Shown here in pieces: positions 1-11,854 of a stretch of 64,000 nt of DNA. The notes beneath the pieces were generated by a model. The model searched no databases, was not told where the DNA came from, and was given only the letters and a program-made list of their open reading frames with translations. Where the stretch lies: assembly GCF_000189635.1 (NCBI RefSeq), contig NW_002476180.1, forward strand, positions 124,001 to 188,000. The letters run 5' to 3'. This stretch comes from Tetrahymena thermophila SB210. Lineage: Eukaryota; Ciliophora; Oligohymenophorea; Hymenostomatida; Tetrahymenidae. The position numbers were made by a program, and so were the translations under genes. The stretch's first letter is position 1, and each line of letters begins with the position of its first letter.

Positions 1-505
1 TTCTAAAATAAGCTTTTTCAATATTTTCTAAATGCAAAATTTGCGGGTTTTTAATTTTAATTTTATTGATTACTGATTAAATTTGAAAATTAAAAACAGA
101 AAAATTAGCGGTATTTTTGAAATTGAAATATCTTCAGAATTTGGAATGTTTTTTTTTGAAATCAAATATTTGACTACAGTCAAGCTTTAATGATTTGAAT
201 CAATATTTAAATTTTTTTAATAATTTTTAAATTATAAATATTATTTATTTTAAAAAAAGATAAATGTTTTTTTTTTAAATAATTGATTATTTGCTCAAGT
301 TTTATAAAAATATTTATTTAAACTCTTAATAATTTTATTTGGTATTCTAAAAAAAGATTAGAATGTTAAATATAGATTAGACTTTAGAATAGAGAGTTAT
401 GCAAGAATTTTTTATATTAAATTTCATTCATATTTAGCATAATATTTTTAATAATTATCTAAAAAATATTAACTATCTTTAAATACAATCTTAGATTAAT
501 TTAAA
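1..505. other. Intergenic A+T-rich sequence
   Basis: About 500 bases of poly-A and poly-T tracts upstream of the UCH gene. I see no open frame of note on either strand with the ciliate code and no RNA gene. It presumably includes the promoter and 5' UTR of the gene starting at 506, but no recognisable element can be pointed out. Confidence 0.6.
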
Positions 506-1222
506 ATGTAAAAAGACCTAAGCGATAACTGGATGCCTTTAGAAAGCAATCCTGATGTGATTAATGATTATATCCAAAAAATAGGTTTCAATATAGAAAA
601 GTATTCTTTTTAGGATTTATATGACTCAGATGAGTAATTCCTTAAGGATATGAGTGAAAATACTTTAGCAGCTTTATTGATATTCCCATTGGACGAAAAT
701 GCTAGTGATGAACATAAAAAAGAGATTGAATAGATAAAAGAAAAAGGTTAATTCATAAATGAAAAGGTATATTATATGAAATAATACGCTGAAAATGCTT
801 GCGGGACTATAGCTATTATGCACGCTGCTATGAATTTAATGTAAAAAGCTCCAGGTATGATTCGCGATAATTCAATCTTACACAATTTCTTCAAATAAAC
901 TGAAAAAATGACTCCTGAATAAAGGGCTGATTATTTTATGAATGACAAATAGCTTAAAGATGAACATGTAGAAGCTGTCCATTAAGGAGAAACTGAAGTT
1001 GATCCAGAAGACGATAACGTTTTACATCATTTTATTTGCTTAGTACCAATAGAAGGTCATCTTTATGAGTTAGATGGTTGTAAACCCTTTCCAATTAACC
1101 ATGGGGAAACAACACCTAAAACACTTCTCCCTGATATTTACAAAGTATTTTAAAAATTTTTGTCAAAGAGTTAAAACCAGTACTCGTTCAGCATCTTATT
1201 ACTTTAAAAATTTGATAACTGA
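506..1222 (+). CDS. Ubiquitin carboxyl-terminal hydrolase, UCH (peptidase C12) family
   Basis: Single exon, 238 codons, TGA stop, many in-frame TAA/TAG read as Gln. The peptidase family C12 signature is complete. The oxyanion Gln and nucleophile Cys lie in [19 protein letters not shown] (residues about 91-109). The catalytic His is in [10 protein letters not shown], and the Asp is in [17 protein letters not shown]. Length matches UCH-L1/L3 (about 220-230 residues) rather than the longer UCH37 or BAP1, and there is no C-terminal extension. These cytosolic/nuclear enzymes remove small adducts from the C terminus of ubiquitin and process ubiquitin precursors (family knowledge). ATG at 506 is the first Met of the frame and gives a family-like N terminus ([21 protein letters not shown]). 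The gene is convergent with the cathepsin gene. Identity is firm; whether it is closer to L1 or L3 is not decided. Confidence 0.92.
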
Positions 1223-1578
1223 GAATGCATTTATTGACAATTAATTATAAATCATTAAAACCTTTTATTACAAAATATATAAATATCACATTGCATGTAA
1301 ATAACATTTTAGTTGTGAACTTTCAAATAATAAAAATTAAAATTTAATCTGAAAAATTATTTTATTAAATTTGTTTTTTTCTATTTTTTTCTAAATTTTT
1401 TCGATATTTTTTCAAAGAAAAATAATAATGATTTTATTTATTATTTATTTTATTATGTTTTTTTTAAGAACCAAAATTATTATTTAATTTTATATTTTTT
1501 AACACAAATATTTTTCATGCAAATAAATTTTAAAAATTAATTGTTTATGTTTTAATTTAATTTTTAGTTTTTGAAATA
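1223..1578. other. Convergent intergenic gap
   Basis: Some 350 bases between two converging genes (UCH on +, cathepsin on -). It is poly-T and poly-A rich 3' UTR-like sequence. No feature seen. Confidence 0.6.
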
Positions 1579-3959
1579 TCAATATGCTTCAACAGTTACT
1601 TCTTCTTCTTCAACTATTGGAACACCCCAATCACATTCCTTTTCTATACCGTTGTTATTTTTATGCATTCTAATTCTGAAGTAACCATTTTCTCCCCAGT
1701 AAGAACCCCAAGAATTTCTTGCTATCCAATATTCAACACCTGTAGCTTCATCTACACCCCAACCAACGACAGCTACTTCGTGATTAAGGGAAGTAAATAA
1801 TAGATTTTATTCAAAAATACCTCCAGAGTAGTTTTCTAGTTTTAAAGTGGCTTCAATACCGCAACCAATAGGACCTCTAGCAAATATTTCTGCTTTCATT
1901 TAATCAGCACCTTTTACATAACCATATTCTGAAATTTTCCATTTCTTAAAATTAGGCTAAGCCCCTTTTTTATTTAAAAATTTAATTAATCATATTTACT
2001 TCAGAAAGTGTAAGAAATTTAATGGTTCTATTTTTTTTAAACTAAAAATTAATTTACAGCAATTTTATCCTTTTTCCGAAGGAGCACAATTCATGCACTG
2101 TTGTATATCAGAGCATGTAAATTTTTCAGGATTTTTTGCAACATATTATTAGCAGGATTCTTCAGGAATACCATTAGTGTGTCCGAATTCATATACACCC
2201 ATAGCATTACCACCTGAGCAAGAACCGCCTGCTTTGCAATTAATAATAACTTATGGTGAAAGAGCAACTTAGGGGAATGTACCATTTCTTGCAATATTAA
2301 TTCTATCAGCTATAGAAGAAGTGGCACCATGAGCCCAGCAAGATCCACAATAAACAGGAATATGTTGATTTCTTGTTATTGAAAGATAATTTTTACCATA
2401 TGCATTTTACCAAGTAAAACTCTTAGGTAAGTCTGCAGCTTTCAAGTATTCATGTGGACGAGAAGATTTTATTTTTTCTGGCAGATTGAAAATGCTTTCT
2501 CTTTTACAGCCTGATGATTTTTAAAAGTTAGAAACAGGTTTTTCGTTTACAGTAGTAAGATTACGAACATCATTTGACCAAGTGTCTCTTGGTACAGCCC
2601 AAGCACAAGCAGATTCAATATTTAAATTATTAACACCTCGAATTATTCTAAAGAAACCATTTTCACCCCAATAAGTACCCCAAGAGTTTCTAACCATCCA
2701 GTACTTAGTTCCATTTTTGAGAGTTCCGTATCCAACAACAGAGATATCATGTTCGATTTCTAAATCTCCAGTTCTGTCATAAAAAATTCCTCCAGTATAA
2801 TTTAATAAAGCATCAGGAACAGCAATTCCACAAGTAATAGGACCTCTCTGATAAATTTCTTACATCATAGCTTCTTCACCTGAAACATCACCATACTCTG
2901 AAACACCATAAATCTAATAGTTGGTTTGACTCTTGCATCCAATAAGGGGGGAGCAATTTTGGCATTTTATTTATTAAGTACAAGCTTGTCCATTAGTATA
3001 TCCCTTTGCTCTGTAAACCGAGCAAGTTTCATCTGTAATATTATTAGAATGAATCCAAGCAAATGCATTTCTAGCATCACCACCATTACATCCTAAATCT
3101 TCCTAATCTTGTTAACAACTTAATAAGAATTGAGGAGACAGGTTGATATCTAGTTAATAATTTTAAATTCAATTAAAAATTTTCACTTTGTAAAGAAAAA
3201 CAAAAACAGATGTAATAATGTAAATTTATGAAATAAGGTTATTAAATTATAAAATTGAAGAGAAAAATTAAAGAATTTTTGTTGTCAAGTTAATAATTAA
3301 TTAATGTAAAGTAAATTAAAAACACCTTTAACTTTTTATAAATTAATAATTTAGTATTGTATTTAAATTTAATTCATGCAGGTGTAAATTTTGTATTTAT
3401 ATCGATTTAATTTAATGAATTCTGTGGCTTTTTTTTGTTATTAAAATAATTAAATCATAATTTGTGGTTAGGAAAATTAAGAATTTTTTAAGAAATGTAA
3501 TTGATAGTACTTTAACAAATCTTTAAAAATTAAGAAATGCAATCAACTACTTAAAGTAAATTTTACAAAAACCTTATTTTCAAAAATTCCATTTTTATTT
3601 GAATAGCCTAAAAAAATATATTCAAAAATATATTTTATGGGGTAGCTTTATTTATATTTACCAGGGAATGTAGCATTTCTGGCTATTTTAATTCTATCTG
3701 AAAGAGCTGAAGTAGCTGCAAAAGCCCAGCAAGAACCACAGTATTATGGGATATGTTAGTTACGTCCGAAAGTCAAATAGTCAATGCCATTAACATTGCT
3801 CCAAAGCCAAGTATCAGGAAGCTCTTTAACGTACTAGAGAGGATTAATTACCTTAGACTAGAATGTTTTTGAATGGATATGTCCTTAATTGTTATTTTTT
3901 GCAATAACTCCTAAATAAATGATACTAATTAGAACTATAAATTTAGCAGCTTTATTCAT
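1579..3959 (-). CDS. Two-headed cathepsin Z-like cysteine protease (two peptidase C1 domains)
   Basis: Three exons: 3959-3662, 3149-2058, 1964-1579 (introns 512 and 93 nt, both phase 1), 591 residues. Residues 1-20 are a signal peptide ([20 protein letters not shown]). Domain 1 begins near ELPDTWLW. It has the cathepsin Z mini-loop and nucleophile [15 protein letters not shown] (Cys77), His in [12 protein letters not shown] and Asn in [11 protein letters not shown] linker with Cys and [17 protein letters not shown], which resembles the short cathepsin Z propeptide and mature N terminus, leads to domain 2. Domain 2 has [15 protein letters not shown], His in [11 protein letters not shown] and Asn in [10 protein letters not shown]. 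Both triads and the GPI.CGI motif are intact, so each half should be active after secretion or lysosomal delivery. Human cathepsin Z is a single-domain carboxypeptidase. The second intron was placed because it alone restores the aligned NF..W.ISEYG segment. Two adjacent genes mis-merged is unlikely: the linker is one open exon with no stop. Confidence 0.88.
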
Positions 3960-5384
3960 ATTTTTAATTTTTTAAGTGTATTTATTTATTATTTGTATAA
4001 AAATTATAAATAAAATTTAAGTATATCTGAAATTTAATTCACATTTTAGCTTAAGCTAATTGATTTACTTAATATAAAAGAATTATATTTTATCTTAAAT
4101 ATCAACACAAGATCAATGCATGAATAATTTATATTTTCTAATTTATAAAGAACAAGTCTTTGGTTGTTTGTAGACTGAATTTACTAAAATAAGTAATTAT
4201 TTTGCATTAAAAGAATGGAAAGGTTTTTAAAATTAAAAAAAATAAATAAATTTATCCTCGAAATAAAATTTTATTGAATAATTTTATTTTTGAAAAATAA
4301 AATAATTATTTCACCATTTAACTCTTTCATTAAAATTTTTTCATTAATTATTTTTATTGTTATATTTGAAAAGATTAAAGAAAAAAAATTAAGACACTTT
4401 ATATTTCTTTATTTAAATCGAAAAACAAAATTAAAAAAATTTTTGATTAAGATTAGATTCACAAGTTTATTTTTAAATAGAATATGTAAATTTGCTTATT
4501 TCGTTAAATATCTTCATAAATATTAATTTGAGGTTAACAAAAAAATAAATAATTTAAAATAATCAACTAATCTGTCAATTTCATCCAAAACCAATAGTTA
4601 ATAGCTTAAGATATAAATTTTCTAAAATAAGTAATTATTTGCATTAAAAGAATGGAAAGGTTTTTAAAATTAAAAAAAATAAATAAATTTATCCTCGAAA
4701 TAAAATTTTATTGAATAATTTAATTTTTGAAAAATAAAATAATTATTTCACAATTTAACACTTTCATTAAAATTTTTTCATTAATAATTTTTATTGTTAT
4801 ATTTGAAAAGATTAAAGAAAAAAAATTCAGACACTTTATATTTCTTTATTTAAATAGAAAAACAAAATTAAAACAAATTTTGATTAAGATTAGATTCACA
4901 AGTTTATTTTTAAACAGAATATGTAAATTTGCTTATTTCGTTAAATATCTTCATAAATATTAATTTGAAGTTAGCAAAAAAATAAATAATTTAAAAAAAT
5001 TTTGATTAAGATTAGATTAACAAGTTTATTTTTAAATAGATTGTGTAAATTTGTTATTTCATTAACTATCTTCAAAATTATTAATTTAAGGTTAGCAAAA
5101 AAATAAAAAGTTTAAAATAATCAACTAATTTTATTAATTTGATTTAAAACCTTTTGTTAGTTAGTTAGTTAGTGGTTTAAGCAGTTAAGGGAATAAATTA
5201 AATAAATTAGTAAAAGTTTAAAATATGATTAAATTAAAAGTAAATAGATATAGGATATTTTATTTTTTAAATGAATAAATATATATATTTAATATGATTT
5301 TATTTTAATTATTACTTTTTTTACTATTAGAAAATTGCATAAAAATACATTCTTAGTTAAATTGTAATAATGATATTATAATTT
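3960..5384. other. Intergenic region carrying a tandem duplication
   Basis: 1.4 kb between the start of the cathepsin gene and the stop of the Gaa1 gene (both on -). It holds the 437-bp direct repeat described separately and otherwise A+T-rich filler, including a (gtta)n run near 5155-5175. The two near-identical 78-residue frames visible with the standard code end at TAA, which is not a stop in this genome, so I do not call them genes. Confidence 0.6.
4170..5115. repeat. Direct tandem repeat, about 437-bp unit, two copies plus a partial third
   Basis: Copy A (about 4180-4570) and copy B (about 4620-4990) match almost base for base with a constant offset of 437 nt; both contain gaatggaaaggtttttaaaa. 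Differences are a handful of substitutions. A third, more diverged and 5'-truncated copy of the last 120 bases follows at about 4990-5115. No terminal inverted repeats or transposase are seen, so a simple unequal-crossover duplication of noncoding DNA is the plainest reading. Confidence 0.85.
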
Positions 5385-7912
5385 TCATATTAAATATATT
5401 TCTATCTTGTTCCAAACTAAGTTGAATAGTATACATAGAGCAAACCATACTTTGCTTGTTTGTATGCATTGTTGAGTAATTACAGCTTCAATTGTTTCAT
5501 TTAAATAGTTTAATTAGAATTAACTAATAGCGGTATAGACTAAATAATAACAAGCAAAGATAGCAACTGTTCTTAAAAAATCTTTTGCACTTCTCGGTAT
5601 TAAGGGTTTTGAAATGTAAAATAATGGACACATTAGTGTTATTGAAATATAAGCTATGCTAGTATTTATAAACAGATAAATGATAGTAAAAAGACCTAAT
5701 TATTTTTCAAAAAATTACATTTTTATTTATCTATTTATTTATTAAATTTTTATTCTTACCTAATATTAAGCCATTTGCAGTTGCAGAGAAATCGCCATCT
5801 GATTTACTTTCTTTTAAACTACATTTTAGAATTCCTTTAAGGACTACGTATTCAAGAATTATTTTAAATAATAAACGTGTCAGTATAATTAAAGCTGCGA
5901 GAAGATAAAATAGCTGATTTAATTAATTAATTATAAACATTTTTAAATTAGTTAATTAAAAAAAAAAATAAATTTATTTTACATTTAATAACTAAGGATG
6001 GCTAAATGAAGACCAATCTTAACAAAATACTGGATCCCCTGAATTAGGAAAAACATAAGGATATAAAATTTAAGCAACAGTAGGAAGAGAAAGCATGAAA
6101 AAGGAGTGGAATACGCCAATAAGGGTTCTAGCATGGATTTTTACTAAGTTAGTTTATGGATCATTTTTCTTATTAAAATATTCTTTTAAATATTAAATAG
6201 CAAAAGGAGCACATACTAAGATAATGCTAATAGGCAGTAATTTAATAGTAATCTATCTATTTTTTGTCAATGGATAGTATAAAGTAGATCCTGCGTGTAG
6301 TTGCTCATCAAGAGAGAAGTTAGCTCTTTAGCTTGATTCTACAGCATTAAATAGTTGAGTAATTGTATTTGAATTATCAGTCTAAATTTTAGGATTGTAC
6401 TTTCCTTTGATTGTTATTGCTTATATTCCATGATAAATCATTTAAGAATGAGCGTCATGCTTATCTCCATAAATACCTGACATTAAAATATGGAAGAAAT
6501 ACTTGAAGTTTTTGAAGAAATCCAATGGGAAAACCATCTATAATTGTTGGCCAACTTCGTGAACTATTTTAAATTATGCAAATTATTCATTTTAAGTATA
6601 TTAAATTTTTAGTTTACGAATTCTCTCAAGGAAATTTCCTAGCATATTAGGAATTTTAAAAGATATCTCAGAATATTTAAAACCAGATTCAGAAAGAGCC
6701 TCATGCATCATATTATTAAAACCTAAAAAATAATCTCTATCAGGAACTTTTCCATCAAAACCCACTAAATTTTATATGATAAATTTATTCGTTACAAATA
6801 AATTAAAAATTAATATTTACAAGTCTTTAAATACAACTATTGGAAGTTACTGTCCAAATCTAAGTTTAATGCTTGTCTAATCACTCCACACTTAGGAATT
6901 TGAGAATCTTTTATAAAATGAAAAAACATTTCCGATTATATTAATTTATTTTGATAAATTACTTTCTGATAAGTTTTCTTTAATAAACTGCTCTACTGAG
7001 TATCCGTATTTCTTACCCCTGCTATCATAGCCTAAGAATATAATGTCTCTAGAAAGATAGTTTACTTCTGATAAACAAAAATATATTATTTGATTGCAGC
7101 ATTTCATTTTTTATAATATTTAAATCTCTAAAATATTTACTGTGATTTTCATAATACTTGGCAAAAGCTAAAGCAAATGGAATGCTAATCTTTTTATGGA
7201 CAGGATCTGATTTAAATAAAAGATTTTATATAGTTTAATAAAATATTTATTTGTTTTTATAATTAATTTAAATATTTATAAATCATTTCAAAATTTAAAA
7301 ATATATGTTACTGATATCGAATGAGATAAGATTGCACTCATAATTGTTAGATCTCTTAGAACGATAAAGGCCGGCTATGTTTTATCTTTATTCAACTCCA
7401 TTTTCAGTTTTTTAAGTGAAATTTTATACTTGATATTCCATGTTATTTTCATCAAAAAATTTCTCTAAAAACTAGAGGACTTCCTTTTATTCAGTGTAAT
7501 TTGCCATACTTTCAGAAATTTACTTGAAGTAATCTAAAAGATTTGGATTTTATGTATTCATTCTACCTAGAGAAGGGCTAAGCGCATTTTCTTCTATTTT
7601 TGAGTACTCAGAATCATTTGCTACATAAGTAGTATACAAAATACCTGCTAACAATACTAAAAAGCTAGTATTTTGTTAATGAACAAATTAAATTAATTCG
7701 TTAATGGTATTCTAAAATTATTTTACGATAGCCTTTCTATTAACATTAACACTTTCTTATTTTATAATATCTTTTCTCCTATGTTCCTAATCATTTTACT
7801 TATTCCAAACTTTGGTTAAAACTGATAAACAAAACTTTTAATAAAATTGTTAATTATTCAAAATGAATATAGATAATAAAAGCAATTAACTATTGATTTA
7901 TTTACTTATCAT
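5385..7912 (-). CDS. GPAA1: GPI transamidase component Gaa1/GPAA1-like
   Basis: Seven exons: 7912-7312, 7206-7141, 7067-6963, 6907-6821, 6764-5983, 5913-5760, 5695-5385 (introns 55-105 nt), 701 residues; all phases agree. A first membrane segment (SFLVLLAGILYTTYVAND) is followed by ENALSPSLGRMN, matching the ENALGS block after TM1 of Gaa1. Next come RDIIFLGYDSRGKKYGYSVEQF, then CGVIRQALNLDL and LGFDGKVPDRDYF, like the lumenal M28-peptidase-like domain. The C-terminal half has about six hydrophobic segments. Gaa1 is an ER subunit of the complex that attaches GPI anchors to proteins (family knowledge); ciliate surface antigens are GPI-anchored. The start at 7912 is the furthest ATG after an in-frame TGA; the first 60-70 residues lack family similarity, so the true start could be internal. 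Confidence 0.8.
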
Positions 7913-8172
7913 AAATCAATAATTATATTTAACGTGGGAGATGATTATAGGTCAACATAAAGATATTTAATTAATTTTATTCATCTAAATAGTCTTATTC
8001 TTAGATATTAACTATTTATTTATTTTTAATTAAAAATTTCTTTAGTAAAATATGTTTGTATGTACGTATATATACACTTCTTCCCCTTTCTCAAAAAAAT
8101 TGAAATTTAAAAAATAAGTAAATAATTAAATAAATAAATAATTATTAAATAAAAGAAAACTAAAATTTGAAA

Positions 8173-8625
8173 AATCACATCAAGAAAGAATATCAAAATT
8201 GTGAAGGAGATCATAAGAACTATTCTAGTTTTTAAAAGGAAACTAAAAATTATTTAAGCTCTACTATCATGAATCGATCATAACCAAGATGGTAGAAACT
8301 TGATAATTTTTCCTCTAAGAATAGAGCTAATGCAATTTAGATCAATTTATTCTTATTCGCATCTTGATAGTGATTAAAGGGTACCAAATAATCATAAGAT
8401 CATGAGATTAAACAGATTTTTCAATAAAAAATTTAAGTTTTTAAACCACATAAATAGAAATAAATCGAATTTTTTAACGATGGACAATAAATATATCAAT
8501 AAAATTCGTATCTTTTATGCAATCCCAATCCACCCAAACAACCCTGTTTAAAATTGATTTTATGGTTCTCAAAACCCGTTCTTTTTTTAAATAAATAATT
8601 TTCAAAATGCTTCCAAACAAAAAAT
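8173..8625 (+). pseudogene. Possible gene remnant or unrecognised short exons
   Basis: Between about 8173 and 8371 one + frame stays open with balanced composition (for example KKEYQNCEGDHKNY and STIMNRSQPRWQKLDNFSSK) before a TGA. A second open stretch at about 8440-8625 reads SYLLCNPNPPKQPCLKLILW. Neither has a clear start, splice sites or a family match, and the base composition is visibly less A+T-rich than the surrounding DNA. It may be a decayed gene, exons of a gene I cannot assemble, or chance. Low confidence. Confidence 0.2.
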
Positions 8626-8741
8626 GATTGATGATATAATTTTATGATGATGATGAATAATTGATGAATAATTTTTTAAAACCAATAACCATATATTAAC
8701 TAACCTAAAAAATAGATGATGATAACTCAGATAAAATTAAA

Positions 8742-8880
8742 TCTTAAATACAAATAAAATAAATAAATAAATAAATAAAAATAAATTAAATAAATAAAAA
8801 TAAATAATTAAATAAATAAATAAAATTAATATAAATAAAAATAAAATAAATAAATTAAAATTAAAAGAACAAATAAAATA
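8742..8880. repeat. taaa-type low-complexity simple repeat
   Basis: Imperfect aaat/taaa microsatellite (runs such as ataaataaataaataaat) over about 140 bases. No coding potential. Confidence 0.8.
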
Positions 8881-10693
8881 ATATAGATAAATAACATAAA
8901 ATACATCCAGCCTAAAGCTACTTTATCTAATATTTAAATTTAGTTTAGTCATTCTTTTTTAGTTTTTTTGTGAAAATTTTTAATTAATTATTGCTCTATA
9001 AAATGAGAAGATATAGACAATTTAAAATTACACTGTTTTTTAATTTATAAAAGTAATCAAATTTTAATAAAAAAATTTATCTATAAATTTTTGAATTTTA
9101 ACATTGTAATATAAATGTAGAAGTTTTTTATTTAATATTTTTAAAAGATTTTATTTTATGCCATAAATTTAATTTATTTTAGAAAAAAATTGATAGTCAA
9201 AATATTTTTAGGAAAATTTAATTCGTTTTATTATTTTTATATAAGAATATATAATAATAAATTATTTTTTGGTAAGATCTTTAAATCAAAAACAGACTAC
9301 CTCAAATTTATTTCAATTAAAAGTTGTTGATACTCCTTAGTAGATTTTTTTTATAAAAAAATATAAAGTAAGAAATAAAAATATTTATTTGCTAAGTTTT
9401 TGATATTTTAAATTATTTAGCTAGAGATATTTTATTTAGTTTCGAATTTGTATTTTTATGCTCTAATTTTTTTGGTGGTGTACTTGTGTTTATAAATCAT
9501 ATAAGAACAACAATTATTAATTGTTATATATACAAATATTTATAAAATTCATTTTGATTTGGTAATAATTATAAAGTTCGAAAGTAAGGATTGACTGTAT
9601 GATTATTAATCTTTTGGTGGAATTAATTTACATTATTTCAGATATATTTCAAAATAGTAAAAAGAAATAAATTGTTAAAAATTGTATCGCGATTTGATAA
9701 AATACGCACTTTATTTTCTTTCTCTGCTTTTTTTGAATTTTGAATTTTTTATCTATTTTAAATTATTAAGATTATACTTCAAGAGTACATTTTATGATAT
9801 CGATTACATTAAATTGTTATTTTTGTAAATTTAAAAATTCTAAAATACTCCATTTTGTAATTAGAAAATATGTCTAATCTCTTTAAATCCTTGTATTGTA
9901 ATATACTTGTTTTAGCATTTGTGAGATTGAATTATATTTTATTAAATGATATGTTTATTACTAATTCACTTAGTAATTTATTTGATCTATATTCTTTCAT
10001 AAATACATTTAATTTAACTACATAATCGCTAACCAAAAAGTATTCTGTTTTTAGGGATGATTACTTAATATTTTACTTTTTCTAAAGTTAAAAAAATTAT
10101 TTCGAAAATAATTGCAATCTTATCAAGAACATACCAAATATTTTGGTTTCATAGCGCGTTTATAAAATAATCAATTCTACTATAAAATCATTATTTTTTT
10201 AATATTGTATCCAAATTAATTTATTGACTGATTTCTTTTGTAGAGTCTATTACTTAAAAAAATGTAAATTATAAAGAAAAATTATTAAACAATAAATATT
10301 TTCCCTAATGAAAACATAACTTATTAATTGATCTCAAAGTGATATTCTTACCACTTATTACTTTTTTCTCTCTTTTTATTGTTTTTTTATATCTTTAAAA
10401 TGAATTAGGTAGGTTGGTGGTTTTATAATATTCATATAAAAAATCAGGTAATTTATCCTTGCTCTTTAGCTTTCTTGCGGGTAGGATTAGTGTTTAGACA
10501 AGAATATCTTTGTTTATAAATCTTTTAATTAATTCCACCTTTAAAATATTAATTTTTTTAATAACTAATCATTCCCTTACATTAAATAGGATAATAAGCT
10601 AAGAGTGTGATTATAATAATTAATTATTCTCAAAGTAAAAGTAATTCTAAAAATTTTTAGATATAAATAAGTACAATTATAAATTTAAGAAGA

Positions 10694-11854
10694 ATGAAAA
10701 CTCAGAATATTAATAAGATAGCTATTTTCTTAGCTTTAAATATAATTTTCGGAGCTATTATGTACTCTTAATTCTATTTCCTTTAAAAGATAGATTAATA
10801 CTAAGAAAAAATTATAGACTAGCAACAGAATTTATACAAAAATTACTTGATGAACATTAAAATTGTAGAAGACCAAAGTGAATGTTCTGGAAAGTCAATG
10901 TAAGCTCAGGGGACTATTGACTATGATGATGAAACGTTTATTCTAAGAACCATATCAATAACTGATAAAAACTCAAGAACTAGAGTTTATCAAATTTGCT
11001 TTGAAGTTTATAATTTCTTTAGCTTTGCTAATTTAGCAGGAAAAAATAATTAATAATAAGATGACAATTATTGTTAATATAAAGGAATTAATTTTTAACC
11101 AGAAATTCACTCCAACCTTTGCCCAATTTCAGAATTTTTTATTTCTGATTAAAATCAAGAAGAAAGTTATGAAAAAGTTGAGATAAGTAAAGATTCAAAC
11201 TTTAGCTTGTTTATTAAAAGAAGCAATCCTCATTACACTCCTGCTGTGGACATTAAATTCTTAAAAGAAAATCAAGAGCATCTACCCTAAAGTGATACAA
11301 ATATTTCTTTCTAAATTAACAGCTTTGAAAAAAATTAAAATATAAGCGATAAGTAGAGTACCCCACTTTTTGTAAAAATTTATATAGAAAACTAAATATC
11401 ATTAGATTCCTAATGCTATTCTGCTCTTCTGTTCTTTGATAGCTATGTACTATACTCTAACTCCACTTTATTCAAATTAATTGTTTTGACTGGAAATGTT
11501 CTCCTATTCATTACCTTTTTATTTATCTCTACTGTCTTAATAAAAGAAAAGAAAAACTTAAAGTACTGTGTTTATATTTTTTAAGCTTTGTCTATACTAG
11601 ATCTTTACAGTTTTTATCCTTTACACTAAGATTTGTCATATATCAAAACCTCTATAAAAGATAATTGCTTTTTAGAGTATAATCCTCTAAGAAGTATTTA
11701 TGAAAAAGCTAACTAATTTAACAATTTTTACATTTTCTACCTCATTTTTATGATAGCAATTATTGCTTTACCTTTTAAAATAAAAATCAGTAATAAGAAA
11801 TCCAAAAGATTTCATGACGAAAATGCACTCATTTATGAAATGGCAGCAGCCTGA
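10694..11854 (+). CDS. Unknown membrane protein, 386 residues
   Basis: Single exon, 387 codons including TGA. An N-terminal hydrophobic segment (residues about 9-32, IAIFLALNIIFGAIMYSQFY) looks like a signal anchor. Then come about 210 polar residues with several Cys (VEDQSECSGKSMQ, DDNYCQYKG, SNLCPISEFF). Next are hydrophobic segments near LIVLTGNVLLFITFLFIS, NLKYCVYIFQALSILDLYSF and FNNFYIFYLIFMIAIIALPF, and a basic tail (KIKISNKKSKRF). This suggests a lumenal or extracellular Cys-containing domain between membrane anchors. I recognise no family. ATG at 10694 is the first Met; the upstream sequence is noncoding in character. The coding call rests on length, composition and absence of TGA. 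Confidence 0.75.

Larger units (their letters stand above)
7913..10693. other. Long A+T-rich intergenic desert
   Basis: 2.8 kb between divergently transcribed genes (Gaa1 on -, unknown membrane protein on +). It contains a taaa-type simple repeat at about 8740-8880 and, at 8170-8620, a stretch of more normal composition described as a possible gene remnant. Elsewhere only A/T tracts are visible, with frequent TGA in all frames. Confidence 0.55.

Noticed and set aside
1955-2060. Alternative intron (1957-1998) in the second cathepsin domain
   Set aside because: Donor and acceptor phases disagree. The intron 1965-2057 restores both frame and the alignment of the two domains.
1579-3959. Two separate adjacent cathepsin genes
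   Set aside because: The linker between domains is a single open exon with no TGA, no second signal peptide and no gap; the second domain's pro-region follows the first domain directly.
4290-4963. Two near-identical 78-residue ORFs (4290-4526 and 4727-4963)
   Set aside because: They are defined by TAA, which encodes Gln here, and their duplication is explained by the 437-bp DNA repeat. Composition is that of A+T filler.
4170-5115. Transposable element
   Set aside because: No transposase, terminal inverted repeats or target-site duplication; it is a head-to-tail repeat.
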